Below the pieces are notes generated by a model, which was not told the origin of the DNA, did no database searches, and worked only from the letters and a program-made list of their open reading frames with translations. From Rhodophyticola porphyridii (lineage in GTDB: Bacteria > Pseudomonadota > Alphaproteobacteria > Rhodobacterales > Rhodobacteraceae), in NCBI RefSeq assembly GCF_003688285.1, contig NZ_RCNT01000006.1, forward strand, positions 124,001 to 188,000: a stretch of 64,000 nucleotides of DNA. Reading direction: 5' to 3'. Position 1 is the first letter of the stretch, and each line of letters starts with the position of its first letter. The position numbers and the translations under genes are program-made. Below, in pieces: positions 10,163 to 19,207 of the stretch.

Positions 10163-11337
10163 GCCGGCTGATCCTCACCCTGAACGCAGGCTCCTCCTCG
10201 ATCAAGTTCGGGCTCTATGCCGCCGCCGCCGAACCGGTAGAGGAGGCGCGCGGCCAGATCGACGCGCTCGGCCCCGCGGCACGGCTGATCCTTGAGCCGC
10301 GCGGCGCCCCGCGGCAGGACACCGATCTCGGCCCGACCGATCACGCGGGCGGTGTGCAGGCGATCCTCGCTGCGCTGGCGCCGCTCACCGCCGGGCGACC
10401 CATCGCCGGCGTCGGCCACCGCGTGGTGCATGGCGGCCCCGATCTCGACGGGCCGCGGCAGATTGATATACCATTGTTATACCTTCTGCGCGGCTATGAA
10501 CCGCTCGCGCCCCTGCATCAACCCCATAATCTGGCGGCGGTGGAGGCGGCACAGGCGGCCTTTCCCGAGGCGGTGCAGATCGCCTGTTTCGACACGGCGT
10601 TTCACCGTGGTCACCCATGGGTGAACGACACGTTCGCGCTGCCGCGCCGATACTACGACAATGGTGTGCGGCGCTACGGGTTCCACGGGCTCAGCTATGA
10701 CTACGTGATGGGCGCGATGCGCCGGGACTGGCCGCGTCTGGCCGATGGTCGGGTGATCGTGGCGCATCTGGGCAACGGCGCCTCGATATGCGCGATCCGG
10801 CAGGGCCGCTCCGTGGGCTCGTCCATGGGATTTTCGGCGCTGGACGGGTTGCCGATGGGCACCCGCTCGGGTCAGCTCGATCCGGGCGTGTTGCTCTATA
10901 TGATGCAGCGCGAAGGCCTGACCGCGGATCAGATCAGCGATCTTCTGTACCGCGAAAGCGGACTGAAAGGGCTGTCGGGCATCAGTCACGACATGCGGAC
11001 CCTGCTGGAGAGCGACCGCAAGGAAGCGGCGGAAGCTATTGATTACTATGTCTTTCGTCTCCGGCGGGAGATCGGGGCGATGGCGGCGGTTCTGGGCGGG
11101 GTCGATGCGGTGGTCTTTACCGGCGGTATCGGTGAAAACGCGGCCCCGATCCGGTCGCGGGCCATTGCGGGGCTGGGTTTTCTGGGCCTCAGCATCGCGC
11201 CCGCCGCCAATGAGGTCAGCGCCCCGCGCATCGATGCGGGCCCGGTTCCGGTGCTGGTGGTGCCCACGGATGAGGAGCGCGTGATCGCGCGGGCGGTGGC
11301 GGGCTCCCTCGATGGTGCGGCCCGGGCTGCGGGATGA
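10159..11337 (+). CDS. ackA: acetate kinase
   Basis: This 392-residue enzyme converts acetyl-phosphate plus ADP to acetate plus ATP. Recognisable blocks are LNAGSSSIKFGLY near the N-terminus, GHRVVHGG (substrate site), FDTAFH, RYGFHG, HLGNGAS (phosphate loop) and VVFTGGIGEN near the C-terminus. The length matches the usual figure of about 400. It overlaps the MaoC-Pta gene by 4 bp, so the two are translationally coupled and form the complete Pta-AckA route for substrate-level ATP formation or acetate assimilation. Confidence 0.96.
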   Translation: MSRLILTLNAGSSSIKFGLYAAAAEPVEEARGQIDALGPAARLILEPRGAPRQDTDLGPTDHAGGVQAILAALAPLTAGRPIAGVGHRVVHGGPDLDGPRQIDIPLLYLLRGYEPLAPLHQPHNLAAVEAAQAAFPEAVQIACFDTAFHRGHPWVNDTFALPRRYYDNGVRRYGFHGLSYDYVMGAMRRDWPRLADGRVIVAHLGNGASICAIRQGRSVGSSMGFSALDGLPMGTRSGQLDPGVLLYMMQREGLTADQISDLLYRESGLKGLSGISHDMRTLLESDRKEAAEAIDYYVFRLRREIGAMAAVLGGVDAVVFTGGIGENAAPIRSRAIAGLGFLGLSIAPAANEVSAPRIDAGPVPVLVVPTDEERVIARAVAGSLDGAARAAG

Positions 11338-11425
11338 CCCCGCCCCGGCAATAGCTTTTACGGTGCCCCCCTTGACGTTACGCGGCACGGCCGCAGGATG
11401 GCGGGCAGAGGTTCGGAGGGTTTGA

Positions 11426-11875
11426 ATGCGTTTCATCGTCATTGCCGCGGGCATCGTTGCGGTTCTTTTCGCCGGCACCGCGATTGTCATGCGGCTGGTT
11501 CCGATGCCGGCCGAGATCTGGCATCTCGACCCCGCCGACGTCGCGCCGCCCGACACCCCGAATTTCGTTCTTCTGAGGGGCGATGAGGCCGTGACCCGGC
11601 CCGGCACCGTGGCCGACATATCCGCCCGCATCGATGAGATCGCCCGTGGTGACGGGGCGCGGCTGATCGGCGGGACCGTGGCGGAGGGGCACATGACCTA
11701 TGTGCATCGCACGGCGCTCATGGGGTTTCCCGATGCGATCTCGATCCGCGTCCGCCCGGCGGAGGAGACGGGGCAGACCGCGATCGAGGTCTTCTCCCGC
11801 TCCCGCTTCGGCCACTCGGACATGGGCGTGAATGACAGGCGCGTGACCCGGTGGCTGGAACAGCTGGCCCCTTGA
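11426..11875 (+). CDS. DUF1499 family protein
   Basis: This is a 149-residue protein with an N-terminal hydrophobic segment (about residues 3-26) that acts as a membrane anchor or signal. It is followed by a compact domain with the [17 protein letters not shown] stretch I associate with DUF1499, a family of unknown function common in proteobacteria and plastids. GGAGGG precedes the ATG by 5 nt. It lies 31 bp before prfA and may be cotranscribed, although prfA-prmC are expressed without it elsewhere. Confidence 0.8.
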   Translation: MRFIVIAAGIVAVLFAGTAIVMRLVPMPAEIWHLDPADVAPPDTPNFVLLRGDEAVTRPGTVADISARIDEIARGDGARLIGGTVAEGHMTYVHRTALMGFPDAISIRVRPAEETGQTAIEVFSRSRFGHSDMGVNDRRVTRWLEQLAP

Positions 11876-11906
11876 CCTTTCCCGACGCTCAAGCGACACC
11901 GCGCAG

Positions 11907-12962
11907 ATGCTGCCCACCGACCGCCTGCACCAGATCACGGACCGGTTCGAGTTTCTCGAAGCGCGCCTGAATGCCGGGCCGCAGGCCTCCGAGATCGCCG
12001 TGATCAGCCGCGAATATGCCGAGCTGAAGCCGATCGTGGAGCAGATTTCCGCTTATCATCAACTGCTTGCGGATGTCTCCGAAGCCGAGGCAATGCTGGC
12101 CGATCCCGAGATGAAGGCGCTGGCGGAGGAGGAATTGCCGGTTCTTCGCGCCGCGCTGCCCAAGGCGGAACAGGCGTTGCGTATCGCGCTATTGCCGCGT
12201 GACGCGGCGGATGCTCGACCCGCGATGATCGAGATCCGTCCCGGAACCGGCGGTGACGAGGCCGCACTTTTCGCCGCCGATCTGCTGCGCATGTATGAAC
12301 GTTATGCCGAGGCCCATGGCTGGAAGCTGGAGATCATCGAGCAGAGCCTGACCGAGCTTGGCGGTATCAAGGAGGTGATCGGCCATGTCTCGGGGGAGGG
12401 GGTCTTTGCCCGGCTGAAATACGAAAGCGGCGTTCACCGGGTCCAGCGGGTGCCAAGCACTGAATCCGGTGGGCGCATCCACACATCGGCCGCGACGGTC
12501 GCGGTCCTGCCCGAGGCAGAGGAGGTCGATATCGACATTCCCGCCGCCGACATCCGGATCGACACGATGCGTGCGTCCGGCGCGGGCGGACAGCATGTGA
12601 ACACCACCGACAGCGCTGTGCGGATCACCCATATCCCGTCGGGTATCGTCGTCACCAGTTCGGAGAAATCGCAGCACCGCAACCGGGAAATCGCCATGTC
12701 GGTTCTGCGGGCGCGGCTCTACGATCTGGAACGGCAGAGGATGGACGACGCCCGCGCCGCGGACCGGAAATCGCAGGTCGGCTCGGGCGACCGTTCCGAG
12801 CGGATCCGCACCTATAACTTCCCCCAGGGCCGGATGACGGACCATCGGATCAACCTGACGCTCTACAAGCTCGATCAGGTGATGCAGGGCGATCTGGACG
12901 AGGTGATCGACGCGCTGATCGCCGATGATCAGGCCCGCATGCTGGCGGAGATGGAGGGGTGA
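11907..12962 (+). CDS. prfA: peptide chain release factor 1
   Basis: This 351-residue class I release factor terminates translation at UAG and UAA. The universally conserved GGQ tripeptide that triggers peptidyl-tRNA hydrolysis is at 227-229 within [16 protein letters not shown]. The codon-recognition domain precedes it, near residues 110-200. It overlaps the GTG start of prmC by 4 bp, so the factor and the enzyme that methylates its GGQ glutamine are made together, as in most bacteria. Confidence 0.97.
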   Translation: MLPTDRLHQITDRFEFLEARLNAGPQASEIAVISREYAELKPIVEQISAYHQLLADVSEAEAMLADPEMKALAEEELPVLRAALPKAEQALRIALLPRDAADARPAMIEIRPGTGGDEAALFAADLLRMYERYAEAHGWKLEIIEQSLTELGGIKEVIGHVSGEGVFARLKYESGVHRVQRVPSTESGGRIHTSAATVAVLPEAEEVDIDIPAADIRIDTMRASGAGGQHVNTTDSAVRITHIPSGIVVTSSEKSQHRNREIAMSVLRARLYDLERQRMDDARAADRKSQVGSGDRSERIRTYNFPQGRMTDHRINLTLYKLDQVMQGDLDEVIDALIADDQARMLAEMEG

Positions 12963-13801
12963 CACCCCGGACGATCCAGACGGCCCTGACCGCAGGCCGC
13001 GACCGGCTGCGCGCGGCGGGGCTGGATGGGGCCGACCGGGACGCGCGCTGGCTCATGGCCGGTGCCCTGGGTGTCCCGCCCGATCGGGTGATCCTTCGGT
13101 TGCAGGATCCGTTGAGCGACCCGGCGGCGTGTTCCTTCGAAACCGCCATCGCCCGTCGGCTGGACCGCGAGCCGGTCAGCCATATCCTTGGCGGGCGCTG
13201 GTTTTACGGGCGCTGGTTCCGGGTGACGCGGGATGTTCTGGACCCGCGCCCGGAAACCGAAACGTTGGTCGATCTGGCCCTGAATGCGCCGTTTTCGACG
13301 GTGCTTGATCTGGGCACCGGCACGGGCTGCATCCTGCTCAGCCTTCTGGCGGAGCGGCCGGGGGCCACCGGGCTGGGTACGGATATCTCGCCAGAGGCCC
13401 TGGCGGTCGCGGAGCGGAACGCGACCGGACTGGGCCTGTCCGACAGGCTCGACCTGCGCCTGTCGGACTGGACTGCGGACGTCACTGGCAGGTTTGATCT
13501 GATCGTGTCGAACCCGCCCTATATCTCTGCCGCGGAAATGGCCGATCTGGCGCCCGATGTCCGCGACCACGAACCCCATCTTGCCCTGACCGATGGCGGT
13601 GACGGCCTTGCGGCCTATCGCGCGATCACGGCCGGGGCGCCGCATCATCTGGCGCGGGGCGGCCGGCTGCTTGTCGAGATCGGATGGACGCAAGGGCCTG
13701 CGGTTTCCGCCCTCTTCCGCGCGGCGGGGCTTGAAGAGATTGCCGTGCATTCCGATATGGATGGAAGGCCCCGGGTCGTCAGCGGACAGGCTCGCGCATG
13801 A
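12959..13801 (+). CDS. prmC: release factor glutamine methyltransferase
   Basis: This 280-residue S-adenosylmethionine methyltransferase modifies the Gln of the GGQ motif in RF1 and RF2. It has an N-terminal helical RF-binding domain (1 to about 75), the SAM-binding motif [15 protein letters not shown] and the catalytic NPPY at 185-188, followed by ISAAEM. Translation starts at GTG 12959, overlapping the prfA stop (GTGA). Confidence 0.95.
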   Translation: MTPRTIQTALTAGRDRLRAAGLDGADRDARWLMAGALGVPPDRVILRLQDPLSDPAACSFETAIARRLDREPVSHILGGRWFYGRWFRVTRDVLDPRPETETLVDLALNAPFSTVLDLGTGTGCILLSLLAERPGATGLGTDISPEALAVAERNATGLGLSDRLDLRLSDWTADVTGRFDLIVSNPPYISAAEMADLAPDVRDHEPHLALTDGGDGLAAYRAITAGAPHHLARGGRLLVEIGWTQGPAVSALFRAAGLEEIAVHSDMDGRPRVVSGQARA

Positions 13802-14042
13802 GGTAAAGTGCGAAAACCGGCCAATTTGGGTAAAAAACAGCGTGCTGCCGTCACTTTGGCCTTGTTTTGGCCCGCATTGCGTGGTTACTCCCTACCCAAC
13901 GGACGCAGATTGGCTTGGCTAATCGCCCGTGGTTTTGCCACAGAAACGGGTCACTCGATACTCGACCCAAGGCGCATGTATACGGGATCGGCACGGGGCT
14001 GATCCGATGCGGCCCTACCAGAACACTGGAACAGAAAAACCA

Positions 14043-14645
14043 ATGAGATCATCGAAGAACCGCTCGCGGTCCAAGGGGAACCGGAACCGTTCCGTCGGCA
14101 ATATCGTCAACCGTGTGTTTGACAGCTCGGGGCCCGAGGGCAAGGTGCGCGGCACCCCGCAGCAGATTATCGACAAATACAACCAGCTTGCCCGCGATGC
14201 ACAGCTTTCCAACGACCGTGTCGCGACCGAGAATTTCCAGCAGCATGCGGAGCATTACACCCGTATGCTGAGTGAAGCGCAGCGCGAGATGGATGCGCGG
14301 CGCGAGGCGCAGGAAGCGCAGCAGAGTCAACAGAACCAGCAGCGCGATCAACGCCCGCCGCGGAATGACGACGGCCAGCAGGGCGATCAGCGACAGCAGT
14401 GGAACGACGATGGCGATCAGGGGAACACCCGCAACGCGCCGCAGTCGGACTCCGGCCTGGGCGACGTGATCGACACCGCATCCGCCGCCGATAGCGGTCT
14501 TGTGGAAACGCCCGAAAGCACCGGCAAGCCGAAACGCACCCGCGCCCGGCGCCCGCGCAAGGCCGATGCGGACAACGCAGCCGACGCCCCGGTGCAGGAG
14601 GCATCCGAGCCGAAGTCGGACAATCCTCAGGAAGCGGCCGAGTAA
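14043..14645 (+). CDS. DUF4167 domain protein
   Basis: The N-terminus (MRSSKNRSRSKGNRNR) is strongly basic and is followed by the conserved stretch GTPQQIIDKYNQLARDA of DUF4167, then a Gln/Asp/Arg-rich low-complexity tail ending in an acidic segment. This composition is typical of the alphaproteobacterial DUF4167 proteins, which may bind RNA or nucleic acids; no function is established that I can cite. The ATG at 14043 (200 residues) is chosen because family members start with this basic run. An in-frame ATG at 14007 adds 12 residues. The gene is convergent with rsmA, with a 7-bp gap. Confidence 0.8.
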   Translation: MRSSKNRSRSKGNRNRSVGNIVNRVFDSSGPEGKVRGTPQQIIDKYNQLARDAQLSNDRVATENFQQHAEHYTRMLSEAQREMDARREAQEAQQSQQNQQRDQRPPRNDDGQQGDQRQQWNDDGDQGNTRNAPQSDSGLGDVIDTASAADSGLVETPESTGKPKRTRARRPRKADADNAADAPVQEASEPKSDNPQEAAE

Positions 14646-14652
14646 AGCCGGC

Positions 14653-15495
14653 TCAGTCCGCCGCGATCTGGCGGGCCAGCGCGCAGAAGCCTTCGATCGG
14701 AACCTGTTCGGCCCGATCCGTGGGCCGCAGCCCGGCGGCCAAGATCCGCGCCTCGATATCCGGGACAAGCCCCCTGAGCGCGGCGCGCAGCATCTTGCGC
14801 CGCTGGTTGAAGGCCTTGGCCACGACCCGTTGCAGCACATCCGGATCCGCGGGATAGCGCGGCTGCGGCAACGCGGTCAGATGCACCACGGCGGAACTGA
14901 CCTTGGGCGGGGGAGTGAAGGCTTCGGGCGGCAATCCCATCACAACCCGCGCGTCGCAGCGCCATTGCGCCAGCACGGCCAGCCGCCCATAGGCCTTGCC
15001 GCCGGGCCGGGCCACGATCCGGTCTGCAACCTCGCGCTGGAACATCAGGGTCAGGCTGCCCCACAGCGGGGGCCAGACCGGCGGCGTCAGCCAGCGCACC
15101 AGCAATTCGGTCCCCACATTATAGGGCAGGTTCGCGACGATCTTGACGGGGGTCCGCAGATGCGCCGCCCAGTCCAGATCCAGCGCATCGGCATTCAGCA
15201 CCTCAAGCCGGCCGGGATAGGCCGCCGCGATCTCGGCCAGGGCCGGCAGGCAGCGGGCGTCCTTTTCGACTGCGACCACGCGGCGCGCACCTTCGGCCAG
15301 CAATCCCCGCGTCAGCCCGCCGGGTCCGGGGCCGATCTCAAGAATGTCGCAGCCGGTCAGGTCGCCCGCGGACCGGGCGATTTTCGCGGTCAGATTCAGA
15401 TCCAGAAGAAAATTCTGCCCAAGCGATTTTCGTGCGCTCAACCCATGTGCGGCGATAACCTCGCGCAGCGGGGGCAGGGTGTCGATACCGCTCAT
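14653..15495 (-). CDS. rsmA: 16S rRNA (adenine1518/1519-N6) dimethyltransferase
   Basis: This 280-residue KsgA-type enzyme dimethylates two adjacent adenines near the 3' end of 16S rRNA during 30S maturation. The markers are [10 protein letters not shown] at the N-terminus, SAM motif [11 protein letters not shown] and the catalytic NLPYNV stretch. In related genomes rsmA lies directly after pdxA in the lptD-surA-pdxA series. Here it has the same strand and order, but about 2.7 kb of opposite-strand genes separate it from pdxA, so it must have its own promoter in 15496-15661. Confidence 0.96.
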   Translation of the reverse strand: MSGIDTLPPLREVIAAHGLSARKSLGQNFLLDLNLTAKIARSAGDLTGCDILEIGPGPGGLTRGLLAEGARRVVAVEKDARCLPALAEIAAAYPGRLEVLNADALDLDWAAHLRTPVKIVANLPYNVGTELLVRWLTPPVWPPLWGSLTLMFQREVADRIVARPGGKAYGRLAVLAQWRCDARVVMGLPPEAFTPPPKVSSAVVHLTALPQPRYPADPDVLQRVVAKAFNQRRKMLRAALRGLVPDIEARILAAGLRPTDRAEQVPIEGFCALARQIAAD

Positions 15496-15591
15496 TTCGC
15501 GAAAATCCGATCATTTCGGCTCATCCCCTCTCATCGCAGGGCAGAGCGGGCCTTGTCGAGCGGCACCGGCATGTTTTTTGTAGGCCGATTG

Positions 15592-15600
15592 TGGTATAAT
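15592..15600 (+). promoter_or_regulatory. consensus extended -10 promoter of the PLD cassette
   Basis: TGGTATAAT is a perfect TGn-TATAAT extended -10 element in an AT-rich patch, about 60 bp before the first cassette gene. No good -35 is spaced at 17 bp (TGTTTT at most), which extended -10 promoters tolerate. Such a consensus-like sequence stands out in this GC-rich genome. Confidence 0.55.
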
Positions 15601-15661
15601 TACGCCATAATATACGGCAAGTCTTTGATTTTAAGTGTGATTTATTGAGGTATGTGGTTCG

Positions 15662-16108
15662 TTGACCCGAAGTGATTTCGTAAACGCGTGGCCCGCAAGC
15701 ACCCCCGATCAGCGCTTTTCCGCCTTCGTCGCTTGGATTGGCGATGCGTTGGCCAGCTACGACAGTCTGATCGGCCCGATCGACCTGCAACGCGATCCGG
15801 CGGCCAACCCAGTCCTTCAAACCGGCAGGATGAGCTATCGCCTGTCACCTGATCTGTTCACCCAAGGCGCGCCCGACGCAGCCGCGGATCTGGGTGATCT
15901 CATCATCGACCGGTCTGTCTATCTGGCGATGCGCGCCTGGGAGGAGAGGCAGAAGGAGAAACAGGAATGGGAGAAGGAGGCCCGCAAGCAGCGCGACAAG
16001 GAATACGAGAAGATGCTGAAAGACGCCAAGCCCAAGGGCAGCAAGGCGGGTTACGGGGATTATCTGCTTTATCTGCGGATGAAGGAGCTTGAGGGCGGAT
16101 CGGGCTAG
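15662..16108 (+). CDS. unknown protein, first gene of the PLD cassette
   Basis: This is a 148-residue protein I do not recognise. The first 90 residues look globular; the rest is a highly charged helix or coiled coil (WEERQKEKQEWEKEARK) with a Lys-rich, Gly-containing hinge and a short C-terminal helix. The start is TTG at 15662 because no ATG or GTG lies in frame before residue 57 and an upstream TGA closes the frame at 15638. GAGG is 11 nt ahead. A 7-codon out-of-frame ATG mini-ORF (MWFVDPK) covers the start region. It is followed within 23 bp by the next cassette gene and is probably cotranscribed with it. Confidence 0.6.
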   Translation: MTRSDFVNAWPASTPDQRFSAFVAWIGDALASYDSLIGPIDLQRDPAANPVLQTGRMSYRLSPDLFTQGAPDAAADLGDLIIDRSVYLAMRAWEERQKEKQEWEKEARKQRDKEYEKMLKDAKPKGSKAGYGDYLLYLRMKELEGGSG

Positions 16109-16131
16109 GCGGCGAACAGGGAGTTTTCCAG

Positions 16132-16464
16132 ATGGCATTTGCAGAACTGAACGATCACCAGATGGAGGCCCTGACCACCCATGCGGCCGCGCGCAAGGCC
16201 CATACCCGCGCCGAGCTGATGCGGATGCTGGCCGAACTCAGGCTGGAATTCATCGAAGGCGCCGAAGAGGCCCTGCGATGCAGTCAGTGGTTGAGCGCGC
16301 AGTCCGACCTGGTACAGGCCGCCTATCGTCTGGAAGTCGCCAGCGCCCGCGCAGAGGAGGAGGCGCGGCGCGCCGACGCGCTTGTCTGGTTGGCCGAAAC
16401 GCCCGATCTCATTGCATCGACGCGGGCCCGCGCGCTGCCGCAGGAGGGTGCATCGGATGGCTGA
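16132..16464 (+). CDS. small helical protein of the PLD cassette
   Basis: This is a 110-residue Ala/Glu/Arg-rich protein, predicted all-helical, with no recognised family. It begins MAFAELNDHQ at ATG 16132 behind a weak GGGAG. Its last 8 bp overlap the next gene, whose ribosome-binding site AGGAGGG lies inside this reading frame, so the two are translationally coupled. The helical character and tight coupling suggest a structural partner of the PLD proteins; that is inference only. Confidence 0.65.
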   Translation: MAFAELNDHQMEALTTHAAARKAHTRAELMRMLAELRLEFIEGAEEALRCSQWLSAQSDLVQAAYRLEVASARAEEEARRADALVWLAETPDLIASTRARALPQEGASDG

Positions 16465-16987
16465 TCCGGTGTTCGGCGTCACCGATGCCGGGGCCGCTCT
16501 GGTGCCCGACGAGACATATGGCGATGTTGCGCGCGGCATGATCGGGCGGGCCCGGGGATGCTGTCTTGCCACCTTGTTCATCGTCGATCTGGACCCGGCG
16601 GGCGACACCGATCTGCGGGTGGACGGCCTGGTGCAGGAGATGGCGGCGGCGGCATGGCGCGGGGTGGACGCACGGTTGATCGTCGGCGGCTCCCGCGTGA
16701 ATGGCGATATTCTGGATATGGCGCGTCTGGCGCGGGCGCGGGCCCGGTCTTTGGGCCTGCCGTGCCGGATGGTGGCGACGACCGAGCAGATCTCGAACCA
16801 TTCCAAGGTGTTGGTGGCCGACGGGGTCACGCTTCTGGGATCCCATAACTGGTCCCACGGCGCATTGACGGGCCAGCGGCAGGACAGTGTCGCGATCACT
16901 TCGGCGGCGTTCGCGGCCTATCAGCTGTCTCGCTTTGCCGCGCAATGGGCCACAGCGGGCGCGGAGGGGTTCGATGTTCCGGATTGA
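16457..16987 (+). CDS. phospholipase D-like protein with a single HKD motif
   Basis: This 176-residue protein has one PLD-superfamily catalytic motif, NHSKVLVADG, with H115 and the Lys and Asp at the usual spacing, followed by LLGSHNWS. A single-motif protein must dimerise to build an active site, as in Nuc-type endonucleases, or pair with the second PLD protein encoded next. There is no signal peptide or membrane helix, so it is expected in the cytoplasm. ATG 16457 is fixed by AGGAGGG 8 nt upstream, and its end overlaps the next gene by 14 bp. Phosphodiesterase or nuclease activity is the likely chemistry; the substrate is unknown. Confidence 0.78.
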   Translation: MADPVFGVTDAGAALVPDETYGDVARGMIGRARGCCLATLFIVDLDPAGDTDLRVDGLVQEMAAAAWRGVDARLIVGGSRVNGDILDMARLARARARSLGLPCRMVATTEQISNHSKVLVADGVTLLGSHNWSHGALTGQRQDSVAITSAAFAAYQLSRFAAQWATAGAEGFDVPD

Positions 16988-18188
16988 TTGGCACGACGTA
17001 ACGACGGGGGATGTGCTGGACGGGCTGCGTCAGATCGCCGGGGCGCCTGACAACGGGGCGGCGCGGGACGAACTGCTGCGGCCGCTTGTGGCGAGCATTC
17101 TGGCGCATGCGGGCGGCCTGCCGGTCACCGGGCAGCCATGGTCCGGGGCAGACTGCACCGCTGCCGGGCGTCTGCTTCTGACCGAGGCCGTGGCCGGGTT
17201 TCTTCGCCGCGCTCATGGCTATGGACCGGATCTGCCCGGCTGCGATCTAGGACCCGCGGCGGGGGTGCTGGAACGCACGCTGACCGCGGGCGCCCGCGTG
17301 GAGGCCAATCACGCCGATGCCGAGACGCTTGCCGCGCTGCCGGTGATCGGCCCGGCAACCGCCGCCCGCATTCTGAACGAACGCCGCGCGCGCGGGCCCT
17401 TTTCTTCCGCCAGCGAGCTTGCCGAGCGGGTCAGCGGGATCGGGCCGGCCGGCGCGGAGCGGCTGAACCTCATGCTGTCCTTCGATGGCCCGCAAATGCC
17501 GGGTGGTCGGGTGTCGGGCGATCTGGACGCGGATCTTCCCCGTCTGCTGGCCCTCTCTCCCGAACCGGATCCCGCCCGCCGTCTGGTCCGCATGCTGGAG
17601 GCGGTGGCCGGGTTCGTGGCGGCGGGTCCGCATCCGGCGACCGTGGCGGGGCGTCCGCGCGGCGATCTTCCGGTGGGCGATACCACGGCGCTTCCACAGA
17701 TGCAGGCCTGCGAGCAGATCGAGGTACTGGAGGACGGCGCCTATTATCTGCGGCTGCAAACCCTGCTTGAAAAGGCCCGAACCCGGATCGATGTGGCCAT
17801 GTTCTTCATGGCTTTCCCCGGTCCGACCCACCCGACCCGCGCGCTTCTGGAGCGGCTGGCGTCGGCACATGATACCGGCGTTGCCGTCCGGGTGCTGCTG
17901 GATCGGGACCGGGAGGATGATCCCTACCGGTCCCGCGTGATCAATGCGGAGGCGGCGGGGTTCCTGAAGTCGCGCGGCGTGCCCGTACGGATCGACCCGG
18001 AGGAGGTTCTGATGCATTCCAAGACGGTCGCGATTGATGGCAGGCTGGCGATTGTCGGCTCCCATAACTGGACCGCCGGGTCCTACTTTCGCTATCGCGA
18101 CATGTCGGTGGCGATCACTTCTCAGGGGGTGGCGAATGATCTGCATGATCGGTTCGACGGCCTGTGGGCCCTCGGGGCGGACGCCTGA
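16974..18188 (+). CDS. helix-hairpin-helix plus phospholipase D-like protein
   Basis: This 404-residue protein has three parts: an unrecognised helical N-terminal region (1-100), a ComEA-type double helix-hairpin-helix (about 109-166, with ALPVIGPATAARIL and VSGIGPAGAERL), and a C-terminal PLD domain (about 225-400). The PLD domain has one HKD motif, MHSKTVAIDG (H348), followed by GSHNWTAGS. HhH units bind the DNA backbone non-specifically, so a DNA-directed phosphodiesterase is the simplest reading. ATG 16974 follows GGAGGGG by 5 nt. Each PLD protein has one HKD, so a heterodimer with the preceding gene product is possible. It ends convergently 42 bp from pdxA. Confidence 0.78.
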   Translation: MFRIDWHDVTTGDVLDGLRQIAGAPDNGAARDELLRPLVASILAHAGGLPVTGQPWSGADCTAAGRLLLTEAVAGFLRRAHGYGPDLPGCDLGPAAGVLERTLTAGARVEANHADAETLAALPVIGPATAARILNERRARGPFSSASELAERVSGIGPAGAERLNLMLSFDGPQMPGGRVSGDLDADLPRLLALSPEPDPARRLVRMLEAVAGFVAAGPHPATVAGRPRGDLPVGDTTALPQMQACEQIEVLEDGAYYLRLQTLLEKARTRIDVAMFFMAFPGPTHPTRALLERLASAHDTGVAVRVLLDRDREDDPYRSRVINAEAAGFLKSRGVPVRIDPEEVLMHSKTVAIDGRLAIVGSHNWTAGSYFRYRDMSVAITSQGVANDLHDRFDGLWALGADA

Positions 18189-18229
18189 ACCCGACGCCCG
18201 CAGCCTGCGAAGCACCCTGAATGGCAGGC

Positions 18230-19207
18230 TCAGACGGCGCGGGCCCTTGCCATCTGTTCGGCCATCCGCAAGGCTGCGATCAGGCTGGTGGCGTCGGCCT
18301 GGCCCGTGCCCGCGATGTCGAATGCCGTGCCGTGATCGGGCGAGGTGCGGATGAAGGGCAGGCCGAGGGTGACGTTCACGCCGCCCGAGAAATCCAGCGT
18401 CTTGATCGGGATCAGGGCCTGATCGTGATACATCGCGATGGCCGCATCATAGCCCGCGCGGGCCGCTTCATGAAACATCGTGTCGGCGGAATGCGGGCCG
18501 GTGATGGCCATACCCTCGGCCTTCAGCGCGTCGATCACGGGCGCGATCAGGTCTGTCTCCTCCGCGCCGATCGTTCCGCCTTCGCCCGCATGGGGGTTCA
18601 GCCCGGCCACGGCGATGCGCGGAGCCTCCACACCGAAATCCCGACGCAGCGCCGCCTCGGTGATACGGATCGTGTCCATCAGGAGCGCGCGGTCCAATGC
18701 GTCCGGCACCCTGGACAGCGGGATATGGATGGTGGTCGGCACCACGCGCAGCGCGTCGCAGGCCAGCATCATCACCACACGGGGCACGCCCGCCAGATGC
18801 GCCAGATACTCCGTGTGGCCGGGATGGGAAAAGCCGGCCCCATCCTTCAGCGCCTTCTTGTTGATCGGCGCGGTGCAGAGCGCGGAGGCTTCCCCCCGCA
18901 TCACCAGATCGACACCGCGGGCAATCACGTCAATCACAGACTGGGCATTGGCCGGGTCGGGTTTGCCGGGCAAGGCGGCGGCGGGGAAATCATGGGCCAG
19001 AACCGGCAGCGCATGGCCCGAGATATGGGTGGCATCGCCGGGAGCGTGGATCACCTCCACCGGTGCGCCATGGCCTGTCAGATGCTGCGGATCGCCAATC
19101 GCGAAAAACGGCAACCGGGCCCCGAGCCGGGCCCAGGCCTTGGCGGCGATTTCGGGTCCGACGCCCGCGGGCTCCCCACAGCTCAACGCGATGGGGGCAG
19201 TGCTCAT
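18230..19207 (-). CDS. pdxA: 4-hydroxythreonine-4-phosphate dehydrogenase
   Basis: This 325-residue enzyme of pyridoxal phosphate biosynthesis oxidises 4-phosphohydroxy-L-threonine; the product condenses with deoxyxylulose phosphate through PdxJ. Family marks are LSCGEPAGVGPEIA at the N-terminus, the metal-ligand region FSHPGHTEYLA, and AMYHDQALIPIKT near the C-terminus. Its ATG overlaps the surA stop (ATGA), preserving the surA-pdxA coupling usual in proteobacteria. In relatives rsmA would follow directly; here the PLD cassette intervenes. Confidence 0.96.
   Translation of the reverse strand: MSTAPIALSCGEPAGVGPEIAAKAWARLGARLPFFAIGDPQHLTGHGAPVEVIHAPGDATHISGHALPVLAHDFPAAALPGKPDPANAQSVIDVIARGVDLVMRGEASALCTAPINKKALKDGAGFSHPGHTEYLAHLAGVPRVVMMLACDALRVVPTTIHIPLSRVPDALDRALLMDTIRITEAALRRDFGVEAPRIAVAGLNPHAGEGGTIGAEETDLIAPVIDALKAEGMAITGPHSADTMFHEAARAGYDAAIAMYHDQALIPIKTLDFSGGVNVTLGLPFIRTSPDHGTAFDIAGTGQADATSLIAALRMAEQMARARAV

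Noticed and set aside
16457-18188. Assignment of the PLD cassette to DISARM or another named defence system
   Set aside because: DISARM combines a PLD protein with a helicase and a methyltransferase; none of these is nearby.
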